This document shows, one piece after another, positions 1 through 4,979 of a stretch of DNA of 6,591 nt (its first letter is position 1; every line of letters starts with the position of its first letter). The notes beneath the pieces were generated by a model. That model worked only from the letters and a program-made list of their open reading frames with translations. It did no database searches and was not told the origin of the DNA. Source of the DNA: Desulfobacteraceae bacterium (GTDB lineage: Bacteria; Desulfobacterota; Desulfobacteria; Desulfobacterales; Desulfosalsimonadaceae). A program made the position numbers and the translations under genes. The stretch spans positions 1-6,591 of the forward strand of contig PUOB01000348.1 of assembly GCA_003551985.1 (NCBI GenBank), read 5' to 3'.

Positions 1-628
1 CCGATAGTATGATTATATGCACAAGGGCTTCATCTCCCCGGTCGTCCGATAAAAGGGCATGGACCATGTTTTCCCGCCATTCAAGCCGAATGTCATCCGG
101 ATGGGCGTCAAGGAGTTTTTCGAAGGCGTTGATGGAAGATGACACGGCGTCATCCATTAGCCAGGTTACGGCTGCATAATAAAGGTATTCCGGTTCTTTG
201 GGGTCTGCCGTGTCATAGGCTTTTGTGAAGTTTTCAGCGGACAGGGCATAGTTTCCCTGCTCGTAATGGACCCGCGCCAGGTTGAGCCGTGCGTAGGTGT
301 GATCCGGGTCGCGTTCCAACGCCTGCTCATATGCCTTGCCCGCTTTTTGGGGGGCTTCTTTTTGGAGGTGGATGTTGCCAATGGCAAAATAGATTTCCGG
401 GTGGTGGTATCCCCGGGGATCGGGGCTGTCGGGGTCGGGGTCTTTTTTCCCCCGCGCCTGGAAATTCTCAAGCACTTCAAGCGCCCGGTCATGGGCGCCT
501 TCGTCCATATGCGCATGCACCTTTGACAGGACGACCCGGGCGGCCGTCGGCAGTTGGGCCCCCCATGCAGGGGCACAAAGCATCATAACCGGAAAAAGTA
601 AGCAAATGATTTTGGCCAGGCGGGTCAT
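1..628 (-). CDS. Exported TPR-repeat protein, 3' end outside window
   Basis: This is the N-terminal 209 codons of a gene that leaves the window at its 3' end. The chosen ATG lies 27 bases after the tonB stop; no strong Shine-Dalgarno is visible, but it gives a clean signal peptide (basic start MTRLAK, hydrophobic core about 7-19, likely cleavage after AWG at residue 23). The mature part is built of tetratricopeptide helices: about residues 31-58, 77-109 (ends in the typical A-Y-E-Q-A-L-E-R-D-P), 110-142 and 147-178. An Asp/Pro-rich stretch (63-71) separates the first two. TPR proteins are protein-protein scaffolds, and one commonly follows tonB in TonB2-type clusters, so a periplasmic accessory of this Ton system is inferred. 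The protein family is clear; the exact partner is unknown. Confidence 0.9.
   Translation of the reverse strand, partial: MTRLAKIICLLFPVMMLCAPAWGAQLPTAARVVLSKVHAHMDEGAHDRALEVLENFQARGKKDPDPDSPDPRGYHHPEIYFAIGNIHLQKEAPQKAGKAYEQALERDPDHTYARLNLARVHYEQGNYALSAENFTKAYDTADPKEPEYLYYAAVTWLMDDAVSSSINAFEKLLDAHPDDIRLEWRENMVHALLSDDRGDEALVHIIILS
415..440 (+). other. G-quadruplex-forming motif inside the TPR gene
   Basis: The plus strand has four runs of exactly four G (415-418, 422-425, 431-434, 437-440) with loops of 3, 5 and 2 bases, satisfying the usual G-quadruplex pattern. The plus strand is the template strand of this minus-strand gene, so the mRNA is C-rich here and encodes the Asp/Pro-rich linker (residues 63-71) between TPR units. 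It may simply result from Asp-Pro codon choice (GAC CCC). Confidence 0.6.
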
Positions 629-655
629 AATTTGGATGCATCCGGAAAAAAGTGG

Positions 656-1354
656 CTAATTTAGTTCAAAACGTATGGTGGTCTCCGCAACGGTCCTCAC
701 CGGCACGCCGCCTATGGTGCCCGGCCTGAAGCGCCAGTCCGAAACGCAGTCAATGACGGCCTTGTCAAAAACCCCGGGCGGTTTTTCATCCAGGATAGTC
801 ACGTCTTCCACTTCCCCTTGCTCGTCCACAACGAAGCGGACGCTGACCCACCCCTCGATGTTTCTCCGTTTGGCGCTCATAGGGTATACCGGCTGCATGC
901 GGGAAACAGCGGTGAGCGGTTGGTCCAGGTCGCCCGCGGAAAAGGCGTCCTGTGTCGACGGGATATCCGATGTCTTCATCTCGGGCAGCGCAAGCGTCTG
1001 CGGGCCCGAGGGAAGCCGGGGGTTGATCTCAAAGGGAAGGTGCATTTCGGTTTCAACCGGCTTCCGGGCGGATGCCGTCTCGTCCGGCTCGGGTTTTTCT
1101 TCTTCTTTTTCTTCTTCGGGCGCCTCGATTGGCTCTGGGGGATCGGGCGCTTCTTCCTGCATGCGGATCACGTCCACGCCGCTTAAGACCTTTTCGTAGC
1201 TGGGCCTGTCCGGCTCGGTGCTCAACAGGGTGGGCACCAGCGCGAAAAGTGCCAGGTTTAATGCCGCCGCACCGATCCCGGCCATGGCCCAGGATGCCCA
1301 TTTGTGCCGGTAGGGCGTTTTGAAGAAGGGCGTGCGTGGTGTTTCCCTGTCCAT
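656..1354 (-). CDS. tonB: TonB energy transducer
   Basis: TonB spans the periplasm and passes energy from the ExbB/ExbD proton channel to outer-membrane receptors that import iron chelates, cobalamin or other scarce substrates. The 232-residue protein has a cytoplasmic N-terminus, one membrane anchor (about 20-44), a Pro/Glu/Lys-rich linker (about 68-92) and a C-terminal TonB domain (about 153-232). That domain shows the hallmark Q-P-V-Y-P (154-158), a following A-x(6)-G-W-V, F-V-V-D-x-x-G (174-180), D-W-R-F-R-P (206-211) and a final strand ending F-E-L-N. No histidine lies inside the anchor; H18 sits just before it, unlike the membrane His of E. coli TonB. It starts 20 bases after the exbD stop, with purine-rich bases (GAGG, GGGGG) in the gap. 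Operon order and motifs make the call secure; the receptor it serves cannot be told from this window. Confidence 0.95.
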   Translation of the reverse strand: MDRETPRTPFFKTPYRHKWASWAMAGIGAAALNLALFALVPTLLSTEPDRPSYEKVLSGVDVIRMQEEAPDPPEPIEAPEEEKEEEKPEPDETASARKPVETEMHLPFEINPRLPSGPQTLALPEMKTSDIPSTQDAFSAGDLDQPLTAVSRMQPVYPMSAKRRNIEGWVSVRFVVDEQGEVEDVTILDEKPPGVFDKAVIDCVSDWRFRPGTIGGVPVRTVAETTIRFELN

Positions 1355-1374
1355 TAGGTGTTACCCCCGGCCTC

Positions 1375-1797
1375 TCAGTGGTCAGCGCCGGGCAGGCTTG
1401 CGGCCAGGGATACATCCTCGGCCCCGGCCTGCCGGCAGCCGTCCATTACTCGTATGGCCGTGCCGGTGCTGCTGCCCCGGTCGGCAATCACCACGACGGC
1501 GCCTTCCGGATTTTCCGCAAGGGCGCGTTCAACGTTTGCCCGCACGGCGCGGACATCAATTTCCCGGTTCTCCATGAAGACGCGGTTGTTTTCGTCTATG
1601 GCGATCAGAATCGTGGCCGTTTCCTTGCTCACGGCGGTGGAAGCCGTCGGGCGGGTCACATCAATCCCGGTTTCCTTGACGAAGCTGGTGGTGACAATAA
1701 AAAAAATCAACAAGATGAACACCATGTCAATGAGCGGCGCGATATTCAGCTCTCTTGTCGCACCCTGTTTTCGCCTGGCGGATGATATGTTAAGCAT
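1375..1797 (-). CDS. exbD: ExbD proton-channel subunit
   Basis: ExbD is the single-pass subunit that sits within the ExbB pentamer and carries the proton-binding aspartate of the TonB motor. The protein is 140 residues, typical for the family. It has a short basic cytoplasmic N-terminus, the conserved N-I-A-P-L-I-D-M-V-F segment (18-27) with Asp24 as the expected membrane carboxylate (equivalent to Asp25 of E. coli ExbD), a membrane helix to about residue 42, and a periplasmic domain with the usual I-D-E-N-N and I-A-D-R-G-S motifs. The start is unusual: the ATG directly follows a heptanucleotide repeat array and has no Shine-Dalgarno. No other ATG, GTG or TTG occurs in frame between it and the exbB stop; only a CTG at 1848 does. 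The gap to exbB is 135 bases, against overlaps elsewhere in the operon. Confidence 0.95.
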   Translation of the reverse strand: MLNISSARRKQGATRELNIAPLIDMVFILLIFFIVTTSFVKETGIDVTRPTASTAVSKETATILIAIDENNRVFMENREIDVRAVRANVERALAENPEGAVVVIADRGSSTGTAIRVMDGCRQAGAEDVSLAASLPGADH

Positions 1798-1800
1798 AGG

Positions 1801-1849
1801 TTGTAAGTTGTAAGTTGTAAGTTGTAAGTTATAAGTTGTAAGTTGCAGG
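1801..1849. repeat. Heptanucleotide tandem repeat (seven 7-bp units)
   Basis: On the plus strand the unit TTGTAAG occurs at 1801, 1808, 1815 and 1822, then TTATAAG at 1829, TTGTAAG at 1836 and the degenerate TTGCAGG at 1843. On the coding strand of the operon this reads as CTTACAA units ending three bases before the exbD ATG (1797). Because 7 is not a multiple of 3, each frame cycles through the same seven codons; the exbD frame stays open through it. The near-perfect copies at the exbD-proximal side and decayed copies at the far side fit growth and shrinkage by slipped-strand mispairing. This is a simple array, not CRISPR: there are no spacers. Confidence 0.95.
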
Positions 1850-1868
1850 TTATTTGTGTTGTCCGTAG

Positions 1869-1888
1869 GGGCGAAAAATCTTTCGCCC
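1869..1888 (-). repeat. Perfect 8-bp hairpin, candidate dispersed intergenic palindrome
   Basis: GGGCGAAA and TTTCGCCC form a perfect 8-bp inverted repeat around a 4-base loop (AATC on the plus strand). The flank reads GTAGGGGCGA on the left; I recall similar GTAGGGGCGA...TCGCCCCTAC palindromes as common multicopy intergenic elements in environmental and deltaproteobacterial genomes, but this is unverified recall. Here the right arm stops at CGCCC and does not continue to CTAC, so the copy may be incomplete. On the transcribed strand no U-tract follows, so a rho-independent terminator is unlikely. A role as an mRNA-stabilising or processing hairpin between exbB and exbD is possible. Confidence 0.7.
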
Positions 1889-1932
1889 GGTTCACTGTGC
1901 CTCTGCCGGCTGCAGCAACGCGTTTGACGCGG

Positions 1933-2544
1933 CTACAATCGCCGCCTCAGATAATACCCCACAACCGCGTTGCGCTGCTTGAGCTTGTGGGCCCGCCTGT
2001 CCAGAAAGCCCTTCATGTAAAGCCCCGGGATGGCCACTAATAGGCCCGTCTGTGTCGTTATGAGGGCCTCGGAGATCCCGCCGGACATGGCCCGGGTGTT
2101 CCCCGTGCCGAAAACGGCGATCACGTCAAAGGTAACGATCATGCCGATCACCGTTCCCAGAAGGCCCATGAGCGGCGCGACCGCGGCAAGCGCGCCGATC
2201 GTCCCCAGGTAGTCGTCCAGGGACCGGTTGATCTTCAGTATGGTTTCATCCAGGATGAAGCGGTCCAGCGTGGCGTTGCCGCTTTTCCGGGTCACGAAAT
2301 CGGATACCAGCAGGGAGACCGCCCCCTGGTATTTTGCCGAATCGGGCAGCCGGTTTTTGGATATATGGTCCCAGGCCGTCCGGGTGTCCATGTTTTTTCG
2401 ATACAGGCGCCTGAAGTACAGGGCGCGGTTGATGATCAGCAGCCACATCACCAGGCTGATCCCCGCCAGGGGCAGCATGACGACGCCGCCGCTGTGGAAG
2501 TATTCTTCCACCCGGTACAACGCTGTGACCCACTGCTCAATCAT
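1933..2544 (-). CDS. exbB: ExbB/TolQ-type proton-channel protein
   Basis: This ExbB belongs to the MotA/TolQ/ExbB family and forms the pentameric inner-membrane scaffold that houses ExbD. It has 203 residues and three membrane helices: about 19-40, 113-140 and 156-178. The long cytoplasmic loop lies between helices 1 and 2. The conserved channel signature A-P-L-M-G-L-L-G-T-V-x-G-M-I (123-136) and the G-G-I-S-E-A-L-I-T-T segment (155-164) before A-I-P (171-173) are present. The ATG overlaps the stop of the upstream ttpC-like gene by 4 bases (ATGA) without a clear Shine-Dalgarno, implying translational coupling. The protein ends in a basic tail with R-R-R-L and a TAG stop. It is short compared with E. 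coli ExbB but fits the ExbB2 type found beside TtpC. Confidence 0.95.
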   Translation of the reverse strand: MIEQWVTALYRVEEYFHSGGVVMLPLAGISLVMWLLIINRALYFRRLYRKNMDTRTAWDHISKNRLPDSAKYQGAVSLLVSDFVTRKSGNATLDRFILDETILKINRSLDDYLGTIGALAAVAPLMGLLGTVIGMIVTFDVIAVFGTGNTRAMSGGISEALITTQTGLLVAIPGLYMKGFLDRRAHKLKQRNAVVGYYLRRRL

Positions 2545-4004
2545 GTCGCGTCATTATGATGATGGTGATGGCTCGAATCCCGGTTTTTATGCGCCATGTT
2601 TACCAGGGTGACCGCTTTTTCCTCCATTTCCCCGATGTTTTTGTCCACCGCCCGGTTAAGCCAGGTATGGGCCATGAGCATCGGTATGGCCACGGACAGG
2701 CCCAGCATGGTGGTAACCAGGGCCTCTGAGATGCCCCCGGACATCATGCGGGGATCGCCCGTACCGTGCAGGGTGATGACATGAAACGTGTTGATCATCC
2801 CCGTAACCGTTCCCAGAAGGCCCAAAAGGGGCGCAATGGCGGCCAGCATGCCCAGGGTGGATAAAAACCGTTCCATGGGGGGGATTTCACGCAAGATCGC
2901 TTCCTGCAGGGCATTTTCCATTTCCTCCCGGGGCATGTGGCAGCAGGTCAGTCCGGCGCCAATCACCCGCGCCACCGATTTTTTTCCATGCCCTTCGCAG
3001 GCTTGCCGGCACTCTTCGAACCGGCCCTGGCTGACCAGTTCGTCGATCTGGCGCATAAACCCGTCCGCATCAAATCGCTTCCGTACCAGAAAGACAACCC
3101 GTTCGACAATGATGACAAGCCCCAGGGCCAAAAGGACAAGGATGGGCCATACAATGGGTCCGCCTTTCGGCACCTGCTCCCATAAACGGAGCTCGTGGGT
3201 CAGCTGGCGAAGCGCGCCCCCCCGGGAGATATCCATGGGAACGGCTTCGCTTTGGCCGTCCATGTAATCATTGATCCGGCTTTGCATCCGCGACGATGGC
3301 AGTCGGGAGAGGGCAAATAGCCGGTCGCCCGCGGTGGAATGGTTCAGAAAACCGGTCTCGCCCTCTGTTCGGTATGCGGCCGTAAAGTTACCGATCAAGA
3401 GGATTTCAGCATCGGTTTCGCGCCCGGAGCGGTCCACGATAATGTCGTTTTCAACGCGAACGCTCCCGGCGCGTTGGATTTCCTCAAAAAGGGTGCCGGC
3501 CATCATGCGGACGTCGGCCATTCCCGGAAATTCATCCTCGGCGGCGATTTTTTCCAGGCTGCCGTCTTTTCCGGAATCAAACACCGCCTGGAGGCTGTCA
3601 TCGGTCAACGCCTGGATGTCTTTGGCATTGACCCGGATTGCGCCCACCAATTCCCGTACCACGCTGTCGGTTTCATCGAGCTTCCGGTCAAGCGTTTTTT
3701 CTGTTTCAGAAAGACCGGCCAGGTCTGATTCCATCGTCTCGACAGTCTCGGTATACGCCCGGTTATCGCTTTCAAGATCGGCAATGGCCGCTTCAAGGGC
3801 CTCCCGATCCGCTAAAATACGTTCCCGGGCTTCGGCGGCCGCTTTTTCGGCCGCCTTTCTTTCCTGTATGGCCTTTTCAAGCAGGGCGGCTTTTTCCTCC
3901 CGGGCACGAATCTGCATCTCCCGCATATCCCTGTCCGCAAAAGCAGGAAGGGCGGAAAACAGGCATAAAAAGATCAAAAAAACGGTTCCGGCAATCGGTT
4001 TCAT
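2541..4004 (-). CDS. ttpC: TtpC-type ExbB with periplasmic coiled-coil N-terminal domain
   Basis: This 487-residue protein is a MotA/TolQ/ExbB-family channel fused behind a large exported domain, the layout of TtpC, the fourth inner-membrane component of Vibrio TonB2 systems. In order it has a signal peptide (cleavage near A-F-A at 21-23), a charged coiled coil (about 25-135), a mixed domain (about 160-265) with D191-x-S-G-R, a membrane helix (283-307), a cytoplasmic loop, then paired helices at about 380-408 and 423-448. The signature A-P-L-L-G-L-L-G-T-V-T-G-M-I (391-404) and G-G-I-S-E-A-L-V-T-T (423-432) closely match those in the neighbouring ExbB. The C-terminus carries five consecutive histidines (479-483). 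The ATG overlaps the DUF3450 stop (ATGA). An upstream in-frame ATG at 4118 was rejected, because it would bury the signal peptide and overlap the preceding gene by more than 100 bases. The symbol is assigned by architecture and synteny. Confidence 0.92.
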   Translation of the reverse strand: MKPIAGTVFLIFLCLFSALPAFADRDMREMQIRAREEKAALLEKAIQERKAAEKAAAEARERILADREALEAAIADLESDNRAYTETVETMESDLAGLSETEKTLDRKLDETDSVVRELVGAIRVNAKDIQALTDDSLQAVFDSGKDGSLEKIAAEDEFPGMADVRMMAGTLFEEIQRAGSVRVENDIIVDRSGRETDAEILLIGNFTAAYRTEGETGFLNHSTAGDRLFALSRLPSSRMQSRINDYMDGQSEAVPMDISRGGALRQLTHELRLWEQVPKGGPIVWPILVLLALGLVIIVERVVFLVRKRFDADGFMRQIDELVSQGRFEECRQACEGHGKKSVARVIGAGLTCCHMPREEMENALQEAILREIPPMERFLSTLGMLAAIAPLLGLLGTVTGMINTFHVITLHGTGDPRMMSGGISEALVTTMLGLSVAIPMLMAHTWLNRAVDKNIGEMEEKAVTLVNMAHKNRDSSHHHHHNDAT

Positions 4005-4786
4005 TCGACCACCATCCTTCCCAGGGGCAGGGTCAAAAGCGCCACGGGCTGTCTTTTCGCGCCGATATCGACGGCCGCGGAAATGGCGCGGTTGTGCTTT
4101 TTGGGCAGGACCTCCCACCGGCCTTCGGCCACGTCGAACCAGCCGCTTTCCTGCTGGTCCATGGTCTGGTAAAACAGGCTGATCCGGCCCAGGCGGAATA
4201 TGTTTGCCAGGATGGAACGTCCGGAAACGTCGATGGTTTCCTGGTAGACTTCGATCGTGTTGCCGTATTCGGCTTCAACCAGCAGCGCCTCCATGACCTT
4301 GCGGTATTTTTCGCTGACATCCGCCTCGGGTTCGGCCATCATTTCACGGAGGCGTTCCACGCGCCGGGTGCGTTCCTCTTGCAGAAACGGCATGCCCTCG
4401 CCGGTAAGCCTGTCGATGCGGCCGATCATCTCCGTTAAAAAGGGCTCTATCCCCTCGGTTACCTGCTCTATGTCGGACAGCTGTTTTTCCTTGCGCTCGA
4501 TGCGTTCGCCCGCTGCGGCAAGGTTTTGTTCAAGCCCGTCTTTTTTTGATGCAAGCCGTTTGTTTTCTTCCTTCAGCCGGTCATAGCGGGCGGTCAAGCC
4601 GGCCCTTTCCCGTTGCCATTGTTCGTTTTTTTTCTGGGTCTCCTTGCGGATTTCCACCGACTCACGAACCGGTTCCCGCACCATTTCCCCCATATCCGCA
4701 TCGTCGCCGGACGCCGCAAAACCGGGCCATGCCGAAGCCAGGAAAAAAAACAGGGCAAGCCCAAAAACGATTGTCTTATCGGTCAT
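4001..4786 (-). CDS. DUF3450-family periplasmic coiled-coil protein
   Basis: This is the first gene of the Ton operon and encodes 261 residues, close to the usual DUF3450 length. The start at 4786 has a good Shine-Dalgarno (AGGAG, six bases upstream); an in-frame ATG at 4813 lacks one. It has a signal peptide (hydrophobic 6-20, cleavage near G-F-A-A at 22-25), then a long Glu/Lys/Arg-rich coiled coil (about 34-110), a second helical part (about 112-172) and a C-terminal mixed domain containing D186-V-S-G-R, L-G-R (199-201), F-Y-Q-T (205-208) and G-W-F-D. There is no further membrane segment, so it should be a soluble periplasmic protein. DUF3450 genes typically sit just upstream of TtpC-type genes, and here stop and start overlap. 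Its biochemical role is not established; a periplasmic partner of the TtpC-type protein is inferred. Confidence 0.9.
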   Translation of the reverse strand: MTDKTIVFGLALFFFLASAWPGFAASGDDADMGEMVREPVRESVEIRKETQKKNEQWQRERAGLTARYDRLKEENKRLASKKDGLEQNLAAAGERIERKEKQLSDIEQVTEGIEPFLTEMIGRIDRLTGEGMPFLQEERTRRVERLREMMAEPEADVSEKYRKVMEALLVEAEYGNTIEVYQETIDVSGRSILANIFRLGRISLFYQTMDQQESGWFDVAEGRWEVLPKKHNRAISAAVDIGAKRQPVALLTLPLGRMVVE

Positions 4787-4818
4787 ATGTGTCTCCTGCT
4801 GACAAAATAACACCTGCT

Positions 4819-4873
4819 AAAAAAAAAACCACGGGGCACTTCCCTTGTGAAAAGAGGAAAACCTTCGTGGTTT
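4819..4873 (-). terminator. Rho-independent terminator or leader attenuator
   Basis: On the minus strand AAACCACG (4873-4866) pairs perfectly with CGTGGTTT (4833-4826) around a 32-base loop, and the right arm runs into a tract of ten T (4828-4819). The orientation suits ending transcription of the NAD(P)-binding protein gene that stops at 4980. The U-tract ends only about 22 bases before the DUF3450 Shine-Dalgarno, so if the operon promoter lies upstream the same hairpin would sit in its leader and could attenuate it. The GC part of the stem is only five pairs and the loop is large, so strength is uncertain. Confidence 0.5.
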
Positions 4874-4939
4874 GCTATTCTTGTATATATTTCGCCATTT
4901 TTCAGGTGCTGAAGGCGGCTTCTGCCACCAATGGAGTCA

Positions 4940-4968
4940 AACCTAATCAAGCGGGCCTTTAAAGTCAA
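4940..4968 (-). promoter_or_regulatory. Weak sigma-70-like promoter candidate for the Ton operon
   Basis: On the minus strand TTGACT (4968-4963, five of six to the -35 consensus) is followed after 17 bases by TAGGTT (4945-4940, only three of six to the -10 consensus). A second AT-rich candidate, TATATA/TATACA, lies near 4882-4890 without a good -35. No Fur box or other recognised operator for iron control was seen in 4787-4979. The rest of this 193-base gap holds the hairpin listed above and a small GGTGGC/GCCGCC hairpin at 4929-4914. Confidence 0.3.
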
Positions 4969-4979
4969 GATTTTTTGTT

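Noticed and set aside
1801..1849. CRISPR-like array
   Set aside because: The units are only 7 bp and directly adjacent, with no spacers and no cas genes nearby.
1919..1931. Small CGCGT/ACGCG hairpin next to the exbB stop
   Set aside because: Five base pairs with a 3-base loop and no T-tract are too little to call a terminator or regulatory element.
4005..4118. Upstream in-frame start for the ttpC-like protein at 4118
   Set aside because: The extra 38 residues would precede an otherwise perfect signal peptide and lie fully within the DUF3450 gene; the ATGA overlap at 4004 is the natural start.
3271..4182. Long plus-strand open frame (about 303 codons) opposite the ttpC-like gene, with smaller ones opposite other operon genes
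   Set aside because: It is Ser/Arg-rich with no recognisable domain, lies wholly antisense to two well-supported genes, and is what the complement of Glu/Lys/Ala-rich coiled-coil codons produces.
4626..4633. Run of eight T (A8 on the coding strand) in the DUF3450 gene, and A7 near 4540, as frameshift sites
   Set aside because: They encode ordinary Lys-Lys in a coiled coil, the frame is intact on both sides, and no stimulatory structure or useful alternative frame was seen.
4787..4979. Fur box upstream of the Ton operon
   Set aside because: No GATAATGATAATCATTATC-like palindrome or convincing half-sites could be found, so iron regulation is not claimed.
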